Shown piece by piece: positions 21,711 through 30,640 of a stretch of 64,000 nucleotides of DNA (position 1 is its first letter; every line of letters begins with the position of its first letter). Under the pieces are notes generated by a model, which searched no databases, was not told where the DNA came from, and saw only the letters and a list, made by a program, of their open reading frames with translations. The DNA is from Pseudomonas nitroreducens TX1 (GTDB lineage Bacteria; Pseudomonadota; Gammaproteobacteria; Pseudomonadales; Pseudomonadaceae): the NCBI RefSeq assembly GCF_000313755.1, contig NZ_AMZB01000138.1, forward strand, positions 225,505-289,504, read 5' to 3'. The translations under genes were made by a program, and so were the position numbers.

Positions 21711-23540
21711 ATGAGTCTGCAACTGATCTGGGTCCTCGCCCTGCTGGCCACCGCGGTCGGGCTGTTCGTCATCAACCGGCCACGGATGGACGTGGTCGCC
21801 CTGCTGGTGATGGTCGCCCTGCCGCTGTCGGGCATCCTCAGCGTGCAGGAATCGCTGGCCGGCTTCGCCGACCCCAACGTCATCCTGATCGCCGCGCTGT
21901 TCGTCATCGGCGAGGGCCTGGTGCGCACCGGCGTGGCCTATCGAATCGGCGAGTGGCTGACGCGCCGCGCCGGCGCCAGCGAAACACGCCTGCTGGTGCT
22001 GTTGATGCTCGCCGTGGCCGGGCTCGGCTCGGTGATGAGTTCCACCGGCGTGGTCGCCATCTTCATTCCCGTGGTGCTGAGCATCGCCTCACGCCTGCAT
22101 GTGTCGCCGCGCCGGCTGATGATGCCACTGAGCTTCGCCGGGCTGATCAGCGGCATGCTCACCCTGGTTGCCACCGCGCCCAACGTAGTGATCCACAGCG
22201 AGCTGGTGCGCGAGGGCTCGAAGGGCTTCGGCTTCTTCAGCTTCACGCCCTTCGGCCTGGTGGTGCTGGTGCTCGGCATCGGCTACATGCTGGTGGCACG
22301 CCGCTGGCTGGGCGATGACGATGGCGACGACAAGCAGAGCGCCAAGCGCCGCACCCTGAGCGATCTGATCCGCGACTATCAACTGGCCGGGCGCGAGCGT
22401 CGCCTGCGTATCCGCGCCGATTCGCAACTGGTGGGCATGAGCCTGGGCGATGTCGAACTGCGCGCCCGCGCCGGTACCAACGTGGTGGCCATCGAGCGCA
22501 TGGTGCACTTCCGTCTGAAGATCCTCAGCCCCGGCGCCAGCATCATGCTGCAGGCTGGCGATGTGCTGCTGGTGGACATCTACGGGGACCGCAGCGACCT
22601 GCTGGGCATGTATCACGAATTCGGCCTGGAGCCGCTGAGCCTGCAGGGCGACTACTTCACCGAGCGTGCCCATGAGGTGGGCATGGCCGAAGTCACCCTG
22701 CCGCCGGAATCCACTTTGTTGGGCAAGAGCGTGCTGGATCTGGAGTTTCGCAGTCAGTTCGGCCTCAACGTGGTCGGCCTGCGGCGCAACCGCGAGGCCC
22801 TGGTGGAAGGCCTGCTGGAGGCCAAGCTGAAGGTCGGCGACACCCTGCTGGTGATTGGCGGCTGGAAGGAGATTCGCCAGCTGCAGGCGCGCGGACGGGA
22901 CTTTCTGGTGCTCAGCCTGCCCGCCGAGGTGGACGAGGCCGCTCCCGCCGCCAGCCAGGCGCCGCACGCACTGTTCAGCCTGGCGGTGATGGTGATCCTG
23001 ATGGTCAGCGGTCTGGTGCCCAACGTCATGGCGGCACTGATCGCCTGCCTGTTGATGGGCGCGTTCCGCTGCATCGACATGGACAGCGCCTATCGCGCCA
23101 TCCACTGGCAGAGCCTGCTGCTGATCGTCGGCATGCTGCCTTTCGCCCTGGCGTTACAGAAGACCGGCGGTATCAGCCTGGCAGTCAGCGGCCTGGTCGG
23201 CGCGCTCGGCAATGCAGGGCCCTATGCCATCCTCGCCAGCCTGTTCGTGCTCACGGCAGTGATCGGCCTGTTCATCTCCAACACCGCCACAGCCGTGCTC
23301 ATGGCGCCGGTAGCCATCGCCACGGCCAAGGCCCTGGGCGCATCGCCGGAAGCCTTCGCGATGATCGTCGCGCTGGCCGCGTCGGCTGCCTTCATGACGC
23401 CGATTTCCTCGCCGGTGAACACCCTTGTGCTGGGGCCGGGTCGCTATCGCTTCGCCGATTTCGTCAAGGTTGGCGTACCCTTCACGATTCTGGTGATGAT
23501 CGTCAGCGTTGTGCTGGTACCCTGGCTGCTGCCGCTGTAG
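21711..23540 (+). CDS. SLC13 family permease with two RCK_C domains
   Basis: A 609-residue inner-membrane transporter of the divalent anion:Na+ symporter (CitT/SLC13) group. Paired membrane halves carry the family patterns [17 protein letters not shown] (about residues 104-120) and [20 protein letters not shown] (about 522-541), the Ser-Asn-Thr-type ion-binding hairpins. Between them are two cytosolic TrkA-C/RCK_C domains (about 215-300 and 315-400), common in the bacterial subfamily YbhI/SAC1-like. Substrate may be a dicarboxylate, sulfate or another anion. It lies 96 bp after the ThDP gene on the same strand, which may or may not be an operon. Confidence 0.87.
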   Translation: MSLQLIWVLALLATAVGLFVINRPRMDVVALLVMVALPLSGILSVQESLAGFADPNVILIAALFVIGEGLVRTGVAYRIGEWLTRRAGASETRLLVLLMLAVAGLGSVMSSTGVVAIFIPVVLSIASRLHVSPRRLMMPLSFAGLISGMLTLVATAPNVVIHSELVREGSKGFGFFSFTPFGLVVLVLGIGYMLVARRWLGDDDGDDKQSAKRRTLSDLIRDYQLAGRERRLRIRADSQLVGMSLGDVELRARAGTNVVAIERMVHFRLKILSPGASIMLQAGDVLLVDIYGDRSDLLGMYHEFGLEPLSLQGDYFTERAHEVGMAEVTLPPESTLLGKSVLDLEFRSQFGLNVVGLRRNREALVEGLLEAKLKVGDTLLVIGGWKEIRQLQARGRDFLVLSLPAEVDEAAPAASQAPHALFSLAVMVILMVSGLVPNVMAALIACLLMGAFRCIDMDSAYRAIHWQSLLLIVGMLPFALALQKTGGISLAVSGLVGALGNAGPYAILASLFVLTAVIGLFISNTATAVLMAPVAIATAKALGASPEAFAMIVALAASAAFMTPISSPVNTLVLGPGRYRFADFVKVGVPFTILVMIVSVVLVPWLLPL

Positions 23541-23565
23541 CCGTCCGCAAAAAGGAATCATCTCG

Positions 23566-23862
23566 ATGGAAGTGAGCAAGACCAAAAGCAGTTTCTACCG
23601 CCGTCTCTATGTGGCCTGGCTGATCGACAGCGGCGCCGCCACCAGCGTCCCGGCATTGATGGCAGCCACCGGCATGCCCCGGCGCACGGCCCAGGACACC
23701 CTGGCCGCGCTGGCCGACCTGGACATCGACTGCGCCTTCGAACAGCACGACGGCGAACGCAACAACGCCGGCCACTACCGCATCCGTGACTGGGGCGCCA
23801 TCGATCCACGCTGGATCGCCGCGCACCTGCCCAGGATCAAGGACATCCTGCAGTACCCCTGA
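23566..23862 (+). CDS. small winged-helix DNA-binding protein
   Basis: A 98-residue protein. Start ATG at 23566 has AAAGGA ten bases upstream. It begins MEVSKTKSSFYRRLYVAWLI and contains a helix-turn-helix pattern TSVPALMAATGMPRRTAQDT followed by a LAALADLDIDCAFEQ helix and a short wing (NAGHYRIRDWG). The size and shape fit a single winged-helix domain protein of the kind annotated as HTH domain protein in Pseudomonas. It probably binds DNA, with an unknown target. It begins 25 bp after the SLC13 gene, so it may be co-transcribed with it. Confidence 0.78.
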   Translation: MEVSKTKSSFYRRLYVAWLIDSGAATSVPALMAATGMPRRTAQDTLAALADLDIDCAFEQHDGERNNAGHYRIRDWGAIDPRWIAAHLPRIKDILQYP

Positions 23863-23876
23863 GCCCGCCCGCATGC

Positions 23877-24155
23877 TTGCCGTCCCGCCCTGTGGCGATC
23901 GCGCCACTGACCCTGCTGACCTTCGCCGTGCTGCTGGTACTGCTCTACCGTGCCAGCGGGCTGCATGAGGCGTTCTGTATCGACGCCCTGCGCCGAGAGC
24001 TGACCGATCACCGCCTGGGCGGGCTGAACTACAGCCTCGCCCCCTCGGGCATCGGCTTCCGGCCGTAGATGCTCGGCACCCTGCTTGGCCTGCCGATCCC
24101 GCTGCTGCTCTGCTGCCTTCTGTTCGAGCGCCTGGGCAACGTGCTGCTCGGCTGA
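23877..24155 (+). pseudogene. two-TM small membrane protein interrupted by an in-frame TAG
   Basis: A frame opens at TTG 23877 (GTG 23892 is an alternative) and encodes a hydrophobic helix (PLTLLTFAVLLVLLYRASG), then a hydrophilic part ending [16 protein letters not shown]. It is stopped by TAG at 24066-24068. Exactly in frame after the TAG comes [20 protein letters not shown] and a stop at 24153-24155, a second clear TM helix. The two parts look like one protein of about 92 residues broken by a single nonsense codon, for example TGG (Trp) to TAG. If not a sequencing error it is a pseudogene, or a shortened protein is made. Function unknown. Confidence 0.6.
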
Positions 24156-24207
24156 CGCGCCCATCTGTGGGAAAATCGCCCACCGCTTCCCTGTCCCGCG
24201 CGCCCTC

Positions 24208-25215
24208 ATGTCGAAAGCATCCAGACCGCCCAAACGCCCCGCCGCCCAGGCAAAGCCTGCCCAGCCCCTGCGCGACCCCGCCGCCAAGCGGCCGAACCTG
24301 CTGCACCCACGCAACCGCCACCAGGGGCACTACGACTTCCCGGCACTAATCGAGGGCTGCCCGGAGCTGGGCCGCTTCGTCATCACCAACCCCTACGGCA
24401 AGCCGAGCATCGACTTCGCCAACCCCGAGGCGGTGCGCCTGTTCAACCGCGCGCTGCTGAAGGCGCAGTATGGCATCGGCCAATGGGACATTCCCGCCGG
24501 CTTCCTCTGCCCGCCGATCCCCGGCCGCGCGGACTACGTGCACTACCTCGCCGACCTGCTCGCCGAGGACAACGGCGGCAGCGTGCCGCGCGGGCCGGAG
24601 GTGCGCGTGCTGGACATCGGCGTCGGCGCCAACTGCATCTACCCGCTGATCGGCCACCGCGACTACGGCTGGCGCTTCCTCGGTTCGGACATCGAACCCG
24701 CCGCGCTGGCCTCCGCGCACGCCATTGTCAACGGCAACCCGGGCCTGGTCGAGGCCATCGAACTGCGCCAGCAGCACGAGCCGACGCATATCTTCCGCGG
24801 CCTTCTGAGCGCGGACGAACGCTTCGACGCCACCCTGTGCAACCCGCCCTTCCATTCCTCGCCGGAGGAAGCCAGCAGCGGCAGCCGGCGCAAATGGAAG
24901 AACCTCGGCAAGCTCGACCCGTCGCGCCAGTTGCCCAAGCTGAACTTCGGCGGGCAGAGCAACGAGCTGTGGTGCGAGGGCGGCGAGATCGCCTTCCTCC
25001 GCAAGCTCGCGGTGGAAAGCGCCGAAGTCGGCCGGCAGGTGCGCTGGTTCAGCTCGCTGGTGTCCAAGGCCGGCAACCTCGACGACTTCCGCCGCGCCCT
25101 GAAGAAGGCCGGCGCCATCAGCATTCGCACCGTGGACATGGCCCAGGGCCAGAAGCAGAGCCGCTTCGTCGCCTGGACCTTCCTCGAACCGGAACACCGC
25201 CGAGCCCAACCGTAG
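24208..25215 (+). CDS. rlmF: 23S rRNA (adenine(1618)-N6)-methyltransferase RlmF
   Basis: A 335-residue SAM-dependent methyltransferase. The start is ATG 24208 ([11 protein letters not shown]), giving a basic N-terminal tail; the frame is open upstream but overlaps the small membrane gene. Family signs: [16 protein letters not shown], the SAM site [15 protein letters not shown], and the N6-adenine catalytic motif NPPF in LCNPPFHSS, followed by [16 protein letters not shown]. RlmF methylates A1618 of 23S rRNA during ribosome assembly. A 13-bp hairpin lies just after its stop. Confidence 0.93.
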   Translation: MSKASRPPKRPAAQAKPAQPLRDPAAKRPNLLHPRNRHQGHYDFPALIEGCPELGRFVITNPYGKPSIDFANPEAVRLFNRALLKAQYGIGQWDIPAGFLCPPIPGRADYVHYLADLLAEDNGGSVPRGPEVRVLDIGVGANCIYPLIGHRDYGWRFLGSDIEPAALASAHAIVNGNPGLVEAIELRQQHEPTHIFRGLLSADERFDATLCNPPFHSSPEEASSGSRRKWKNLGKLDPSRQLPKLNFGGQSNELWCEGGEIAFLRKLAVESAEVGRQVRWFSSLVSKAGNLDDFRRALKKAGAISIRTVDMAQGQKQSRFVAWTFLEPEHRRAQP

Positions 25216-25244
25216 GGCGCATAACGCGGCACGCGTTATGCGCC
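25216..25244. terminator. perfect inverted repeat between convergent rlmF and MFS gene
   Basis: GGCGCATAACGCG, loop GCA, then the exact complement. It begins one base after the rlmF stop and has no T-run. It may act as a weak bidirectional terminator; the sequence also resembles dispersed CGCATAACGCG repeats known from Pseudomonas genomes. Confidence 0.5.
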
Positions 25245-25276
25245 GTCGTCGAGAGCTGGGCGGATAAGCGCCGCTA

Positions 25277-26800
25277 TCAGACTTCGGCTGCCATGGCCGG
25301 TATGCGCTCCCGGCCCAGCAACAAGAACACCAGCCCGGCAACGATGAAGGTCACGCCCGCGAGCAACTGCAGCACTCGGCTGAACACCGCCACGTAATCG
25401 CTGCGCAATTGCTCGGGCGCCAGCTGCGGCAGTTGCTCGACCACCGCCGCCAGGTTGCCGATGGCCAGCTGGTTGGCGCTCATCAGCCGATCCGCTGTGG
25501 GCAACCCCAGCGGCTCCAGCTGCGCCGCGATCAAGGTCGCCAACAACGCACCGACCACCGCGATGGCCACCGCGTCGGCGGACACCCGCACCGTGTTGAA
25601 GATGCCGGTGGCCATGCCTGCGCGCTCGCGCTCCACCACGCTCACCGCCAGCCCGTCCATCAGCCCCCAGGGCAAGCCGATACCAATGCCGATTACCAGC
25701 AACGGCGCATCCGGCGCTATGCCCGCCTCCAGGCTGCGTGCAAGCCAGAGCAGCCCGCTCGCTACGATCAACAGGCCCACCGCCGACAAGCTGCCTGCAC
25801 TGAAATGCTTCGCCAGCAATGCCGCAACAATGGGCACCACCAGCAGCGGCGCCGACAACGCCAGCATGGTCCAGCCTGCCTGGAGTGCGCCCTGCCCCTC
25901 GATACCGATGAAACGCCCTGGCAGCAGCACGATCAAGACCACGTAGGCGAACGCCGGCGACGCGCCCAGCAACTGCACGCCGACGAAGCGCCATTGGCTG
26001 AACAGCGACAGGTCCAGCAATGGGCGCTCCACACGCCGCTCGATGACGATGAACGCCGCCAACAGCAGGGCGCTCGCTACCAGCGTGACAATGACTGCAA
26101 CGCTGCTCCAGCCCTGTTCCGGCGCCAGCAACAGACCGTAGGTAAACAGGCTGAGCGCAGCGGTAAAGCTCAGGGCGCCGGGCCAGTCCAAGCCATGCGC
26201 CTGCGGGTCCCGCGTCTCGCGGCAATGGCGCACCACCACAGGCACCGAAGCCAGCGCGCAAACCGCTGGCACCAGGAACACCCAGCGCCAGCCCGGCCCA
26301 TCGGTGAGCCAGCCGGCGAGTAGCGGGCCGAATGCGAGGCCGACGCCGAAGGTGGTGCCCAGCAGGCTGAACACGCGCGTGCGGATCGGTCCGTCAAACT
26401 CTTGTGCCAGCGCCGCCATGGCGGCGGCGAAGGCCGCCGAACCACCCGCGCCCTGTAGCAGGCGCAGCACATCGATGGTCGCCACCGAACCGGCCAGCGG
26501 AATCGCCAGCGTAGTGACGCAGAACAGCGCCAGGCCGACCAGCCAGACACGCTTGCGCCCGTACACGTCCGCCAGGCTGCCGGCCGCCATCATCGCCGCG
26601 CCGTAGGCCAGCACGTAACCGTTGACGATCCAGTTCAGCGCCACGGCCGAGCCGCCCAGTTCAAGGGCGATGGCTGGCAACACCACGGCAGGGCCGGTGA
26701 AGCAGAGAGGAATCAGCACCGCCGTCAGGCTGGCCGCGAGCAACAGCAGCCAGCGCGACGTGGCGGGCTGGTTTTCGGAAGTGTCGTGGGAAGGGTTCAT
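25277..26800 (-). CDS. MFS drug-type efflux transporter (DHA2, 14 TM)
   Basis: A 507-residue major facilitator with about 14 hydrophobic helices, the length of EmrB/QacA proteins. Motif A is seen in GSLADVYGRKRVWLVGL after helix 2, and the helix 5 motif C region in LLGTTFGVGLAFGPLLAGW (Gly-Pro-Leu). A short cytosolic N-terminus precedes helix 1. No membrane-fusion partner gene is adjacent, so it would export into the periplasm by itself. Divergent from a LysR regulator with 152 bases between, the usual setting for a regulator that controls its neighbour. Substrate unknown. Confidence 0.88.
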   Translation of the reverse strand: MNPSHDTSENQPATSRWLLLLAASLTAVLIPLCFTGPAVVLPAIALELGGSAVALNWIVNGYVLAYGAAMMAAGSLADVYGRKRVWLVGLALFCVTTLAIPLAGSVATIDVLRLLQGAGGSAAFAAAMAALAQEFDGPIRTRVFSLLGTTFGVGLAFGPLLAGWLTDGPGWRWVFLVPAVCALASVPVVVRHCRETRDPQAHGLDWPGALSFTAALSLFTYGLLLAPEQGWSSVAVIVTLVASALLLAAFIVIERRVERPLLDLSLFSQWRFVGVQLLGASPAFAYVVLIVLLPGRFIGIEGQGALQAGWTMLALSAPLLVVPIVAALLAKHFSAGSLSAVGLLIVASGLLWLARSLEAGIAPDAPLLVIGIGIGLPWGLMDGLAVSVVERERAGMATGIFNTVRVSADAVAIAVVGALLATLIAAQLEPLGLPTADRLMSANQLAIGNLAAVVEQLPQLAPEQLRSDYVAVFSRVLQLLAGVTFIVAGLVFLLLGRERIPAMAAEV

Positions 26801-26952
26801 GGTGGGTCCGCAATGATCCGAAGAAGACCCGCCGAACGCTACTCAACCCGGCATTGCGGAAAAACAGGCTAGGATTCCGAACAAAACGGACATCAGCGTC
26901 CGCAATCGAAGGTTCGCGACGCGGCACAATGGCCGCCCGCCCAAACGGACGC

Positions 26953-27849
26953 ATGCACATGGACAGCCTCAACGGCCTTCGCGTGTTCCTCCAGGTCGCC
27001 GAGACTCTGAGCTTCGCCCAGGCCGCGCGCCTGCTCGGTCTTTCCGCCTCGGCGGTGGGCAAGAGCATCGCCCGCCTGGAGGAACGCCTGGGCGTGCGCC
27101 TGTTCCATCGCAGCACACGCAGCCTCAGCCTCTCCAACGAAGGCCAACTGTTTCTCAAGCGTTGCCGGCGCATCCTCGACGAGCTGGAAGCAGCAGAGCA
27201 GGAGCTGGCGCTGTCCACCCAGCAGGCCCGTGGCCGACTGAAGATCAGCATGCCGCTGGTGGCCGGGCTGCTGCCCCAGGTGCTGCCGGAGTTCCTCCGC
27301 TGCTACCCGCGCATCCAGCTGGATATCGATTTCACCGACCGCCTGGTGGACGTCATCGACGAGGGCTTCGATCTCGTGGTGCGCGGCGGCGAGCTGCGCG
27401 ACTCGCGGCTCAAGGCGCGCAAGCTGGGCGACTTCAGCCTGCTGCTGGTGGCCGCCCCGACCTACCTGCGCCAGTACGGTACGCCCCGGCGCCCGGCGGA
27501 CCTCAACCAGCATCTGTGCCTGCATTACCGCTACCCCAGCAGCGGGCTGGTGCAGCGTTGGCCGTTGAACCTCGCACCGGGCGAAACGGAACCGCGCCTC
27601 GACGGCGGGCTGATCTGCAACACCGCCGACATGCTGATCAACGTCGCCAGCCAGGGCATGGGCATCGCCTGCCTGCCCGACTTTGCGGTGCGCAGCGCGC
27701 TGAGCGATGGCCGCCTGGTGCAGGTGCTGAGCGAACACACCATGCACCAGGGCAGTTTCCACGCCTTGTGGCCGGCGGGTCGGCGCATGCCGCTGAAGCT
27801 ACGGGTGTTCCTCGACTTTCTCGGCGACCGCCTGTTCGTCACCCGTTGA
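26953..27849 (+). CDS. LysR family transcriptional regulator
   Basis: A 298-residue LysR protein. ATG 26953 and ATG 26959 are both possible starts (MHMDSLNGL or MDSLNGL); the second is the more usual LysR beginning. The N-terminal winged helix is clear: FLQVAETLSFAQAARLLGLS, ASAVGKSIARLEERLGVRLF, HRSTRSLSLSNEG. The C-terminal periplasmic-binding-like sensor domain runs from about residue 90, typical of the PA0477/CrgA-like group. It is divergent from the MFS exporter and likely controls that gene and itself. The inducer is unknown. Confidence 0.9.
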   Translation: MHMDSLNGLRVFLQVAETLSFAQAARLLGLSASAVGKSIARLEERLGVRLFHRSTRSLSLSNEGQLFLKRCRRILDELEAAEQELALSTQQARGRLKISMPLVAGLLPQVLPEFLRCYPRIQLDIDFTDRLVDVIDEGFDLVVRGGELRDSRLKARKLGDFSLLLVAAPTYLRQYGTPRRPADLNQHLCLHYRYPSSGLVQRWPLNLAPGETEPRLDGGLICNTADMLINVASQGMGIACLPDFAVRSALSDGRLVQVLSEHTMHQGSFHALWPAGRRMPLKLRVFLDFLGDRLFVTR

Positions 27850-27868
27850 GGGTGGACTCACAGACCGA

Positions 27869-28411
27869 TCAGCGGATGAACTGCTTGCTGATCTCGCGGA
27901 AGACTTCCGTTCCGGCGCGCTCCATCCATTCGAAGGCGACCATCTCCCGCGAGACGATCACCGCCCCGGCCTGACGCATACGCTCCAGCGCCAGCGCCTT
28001 GTCCTGCGGGCGGCGCGAGCCGACGGCCTCGTCCACCACATAGACCTGGCGATCCTCGGCGAGCAGCCCGAGCACCGTCTGCAACACGCAGACGTGCCCC
28101 TCGGTGCCACACACCACGAATTGCCGGCTATCGCCGCCAGCCATCTGCAACAGTCCGGGGTCGGTGACGGCAGAGAAAGCGATTTTCTCCAGCAATTCGC
28201 CCTCGGTCAGCTCGTCGCGCAGCGCCGGCAGCGTCGGACCGAGGCCCTTCGGATACTGCTCGGTGGCCAGAACCGGCACGCCCAGGCGCCGTGCGATGGC
28301 CAGCAGCCAGGCGCTGTGTTCCAGCACCGCCTCGTTGTCGTGGATGGCCGGGAACAGGCGCTCCTGGATGTCGATGATCAGCAGGCAGGAGGTTTGGGCG
28401 CGCATCAGCAT
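27869..28411 (-). CDS. isochorismatase-like cysteine hydrolase
   Basis: A 180-residue hydrolase of the isochorismatase fold. Start ATG 28411 has GAGGAA nine bases upstream; the frame is open for 50 codons before it but those codons look non-coding. The catalytic triad is visible: Asp14 in LIIDIQE, Lys76 in LLEKIAFS, Cys108 in CGTEGHVCVLQT. The GTEGHVCV form is the YcaC/hydrolase subgroup instead of true isochorismatase. Substrate not known. It converges with the LysR gene, 19 bp apart, and is followed upstream by the TonB-domain lipoprotein gene on the same strand (37 bp gap). Confidence 0.87.
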   Translation of the reverse strand: MLMRAQTSCLLIIDIQERLFPAIHDNEAVLEHSAWLLAIARRLGVPVLATEQYPKGLGPTLPALRDELTEGELLEKIAFSAVTDPGLLQMAGGDSRQFVVCGTEGHVCVLQTVLGLLAEDRQVYVVDEAVGSRRPQDKALALERMRQAGAVIVSREMVAFEWMERAGTEVFREISKQFIR

Positions 28412-28448
28412 GGAGAAATTCCTCGCAGGTCCAGCCCTGTTTTTGGGC

Positions 28449-29159
28449 TCAGGAGCGGGCGCTGTCAACACGCGCGCGACGCATTTCCTCGCCGAGCACC
28501 TTTCCGTAGACCGCTTCGGGCTGTTGCTGGCAGCGCTCCACGACGCGAGGCAGGGCGGCATCGAACCTGCGGTTCATGATCTGCGCTTCTTCCACGCCCA
28601 TCTTTCCACTGAGGGAGGCCAGGAAGACTGCACCGCCCGTGAGCTTGAACGTGTCCATCTCGTCCATCGGCTTGTCGGGGGAAGCCTGGCGGAACGCCGC
28701 AACTTCGCGATTGATAGCGCTGCAAGGCTGACCGACCAGTGCGTGAATCGTTCGCTCCATCGACACGGCGGCTTTCTCCGTCTCAGTGGCGGGTACCGCA
28801 TCGATTCCGCTTTCCACGGACTTGGGGTCGAAGTAGAGGGTTCGGCTGGCGGTGCGCGGCGCGGGATACTCGGCTGTCGGCGTCCAAGGCTGGAAGCGCC
28901 AGAATTTCACCCGCTCCTCCGCCACTTTGGCGAACGCCGGATGGCCCGCGTCGAGAATACGAACATGGGTGACTTCGCCGCTCGCCTCGACATCGAACTG
29001 CACCTTCACCGAGCCCGCAATTCCCGTCGGGCGCAGGTCCTCAGGATAGTTCGGTGCCACCATATAGCGGGGCACTAGTCGTGGCCCTTGCTCGGTCGGT
29101 GCGCTGGCGCAGCCCATCATCGAAGCCAGCATCAGCGCCACAGCAACGCGTGGCAGCAT
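28449..29159 (-). CDS. lipoprotein with a TonB-like C-terminal domain
   Basis: A 236-residue protein. ATG 29159 has GAAGGG seven bases upstream; ATG 29174 would add five residues. The N-terminus is a lipoprotein signal, VAVALMLASMMGC, with Cys17 as the lipidated residue (15+ residues of hydrophobic core, lipobox ASMMGC less canonical). Residues about 35-110 are a TonB C-terminal domain: YMVAPNYPEDLRPTGIAG, VKVQFDVEASGEVTHVRILD and VKFWRFQPW. There is no TonB N-terminal helix or Pro-rich spacer. The rest (about 120-236) is helical and unknown. It is likely a periplasmic-facing lipoprotein of the energy-transduction-like group, not a functional TonB. Confidence 0.8.
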   Translation of the reverse strand: MLPRVAVALMLASMMGCASAPTEQGPRLVPRYMVAPNYPEDLRPTGIAGSVKVQFDVEASGEVTHVRILDAGHPAFAKVAEERVKFWRFQPWTPTAEYPAPRTASRTLYFDPKSVESGIDAVPATETEKAAVSMERTIHALVGQPCSAINREVAAFRQASPDKPMDEMDTFKLTGGAVFLASLSGKMGVEEAQIMNRRFDAALPRVVERCQQQPEAVYGKVLGEEMRRARVDSARS

Positions 29160-29375
29160 TTTTCCCTTCTCCATGAGCACCTTCCCGGGCAGTCCGTTAT
29201 GACGAGGGCACGGATGGTAGCGCCGCCGTGCCGGAGTTTCCATTAGGCAGCGTGATGTGCAGACGGACCTAGGCCCGCTATCGATCAGTCGCATTCGCCA
29301 CTTGGCAGGCGGTCCGCCAGCACGCACCCTATGCCGCCAGAACAACACAACAACGAGCCTGGGAGAGAAGGGAAC

Positions 29376-30611
29376 ATGGGCAAGAGCATCAGCATCGCCG
29401 CGCGTGACGGCAGTGGCAGCTTCAACGGTTATCTCGCGGTACCGGCCAGCGGGCACGGCCCCGGCGTGGTGATCGGCCAGGAGATCTTCGGCGTCAACGC
29501 CAACATGCGCAGCATCGCCGACAGCTATGCCGAGGAAGGCTACGTCGCCCTGGTGCCCGACCTGTTCTGGCGCCTGCAACCCAACCTCGAACTGGGCTAC
29601 AGCGAGGCCGAATTCGGCCAGGCCATCGGCCTGTTCCAACGCTTCGACGTGGACAAGGGCGTAGACGACATTGCCGCTGCCATGGATGCCCTGCGCGCCC
29701 TCCCGGAAGTCGAGGATCGCGGCATCGGCTACGTCGGCTTCTGCCTGGGCGGCAAGCTCGCCTACCTCACCGCCGCGCGCACCGACGCTGCATGCTCCGT
29801 GGGCTACTACGGCATGGGCATCGAACAGATGCTCGACGAGGCAGCGAACATCAAGGGCCGCCTGGTGCTGCACTTCGCCGAGCAGGACGTGTACTGCGAC
29901 GCCAACGCCCGCGCGGCCATCGGCGAAGTCCTCGGCAAGCTGCCGAAGGCGGAAATCTACAGCTACCCCGGCGTCGACCACGCCTTCGCCCGCCCGGGCG
30001 GCATGCACTTCGACAAGCCCGCCGCACTGATGGCCCATGAGCGCAGCATCGGCGCACTCAAGCGCGAGATAGGCCCGGACTTCGACCTGTCGCAGCTGTG
30101 GGAAGACCACATCCATCACGAATTCGCCGCCCGCGACGTGCCCGCCACCATGGCAACCATGGTCGCCCAGCCCTACGTCAACCATATCCCCACCATGACC
30201 GGCGGGGTCGGCCAGGACGAACTGGCGCGCTTCTACCGCAACCACTTCGTCCACGGCAATCCGCCGGACATGAAGCTGGTGCCGATCTCCCGCACCGTCG
30301 GTGCGCTGCAGGTAGTGGACGAGTTCGTCATGTGCTTCACCCATACCAGCGAAATCGACTGGATGCTCCCCGGCGTGCCGCCCACCGGCAGGTATGTGGA
30401 GATCCCCATGCTCGGCGTGATCCGCTTCCGTGGCGACAAGCTGTGCCACGAGCACATCTACTGGGACCAGGCCAGCGTGCTGGTGCAGATCGGCCTGCTC
30501 GACCCCGCCGGGCTGCCGGTGGCCGGAGTGGAGACAGCGAAGAAGCTGCTCGACGAGAGCCTGGGATCGAACACCCTGATGACCAAGTGGAAGGACAGCG
30601 AAGGCCGCTGA
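29376..30611 (+). CDS. dienelactone hydrolase fused to an NTF2-like domain
   Basis: A 411-residue cytosolic protein. ATG 29376 follows AGAAGGGAAC. Residues 1-235 form a dienelactone hydrolase (carboxymethylenebutenolidase) domain with the full set: Glu36 in GQEIFG, Cys123 in GFCLGGK, Asp171 in AEQDVYCD and His202 in GVDHAFARPG, exactly the spacing of the classical enzyme. Residues about 245-395 are a second domain (LWEDHIHHEFAARDVPATMA, then PTMTGGVGQDELARFYRNHF), a SnoaL/NTF2-like fold seen in ester cyclase-like proteins. The double-domain form is uncommon among plain hydrolases. Substrate not known. The next gene starts 29 bp downstream. Confidence 0.85.
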   Translation: MGKSISIAARDGSGSFNGYLAVPASGHGPGVVIGQEIFGVNANMRSIADSYAEEGYVALVPDLFWRLQPNLELGYSEAEFGQAIGLFQRFDVDKGVDDIAAAMDALRALPEVEDRGIGYVGFCLGGKLAYLTAARTDAACSVGYYGMGIEQMLDEAANIKGRLVLHFAEQDVYCDANARAAIGEVLGKLPKAEIYSYPGVDHAFARPGGMHFDKPAALMAHERSIGALKREIGPDFDLSQLWEDHIHHEFAARDVPATMATMVAQPYVNHIPTMTGGVGQDELARFYRNHFVHGNPPDMKLVPISRTVGALQVVDEFVMCFTHTSEIDWMLPGVPPTGRYVEIPMLGVIRFRGDKLCHEHIYWDQASVLVQIGLLDPAGLPVAGVETAKKLLDESLGSNTLMTKWKDSEGR

Positions 30612-30640
30612 TCCTCCTCGATGAACCCAAGGAGCACCCG

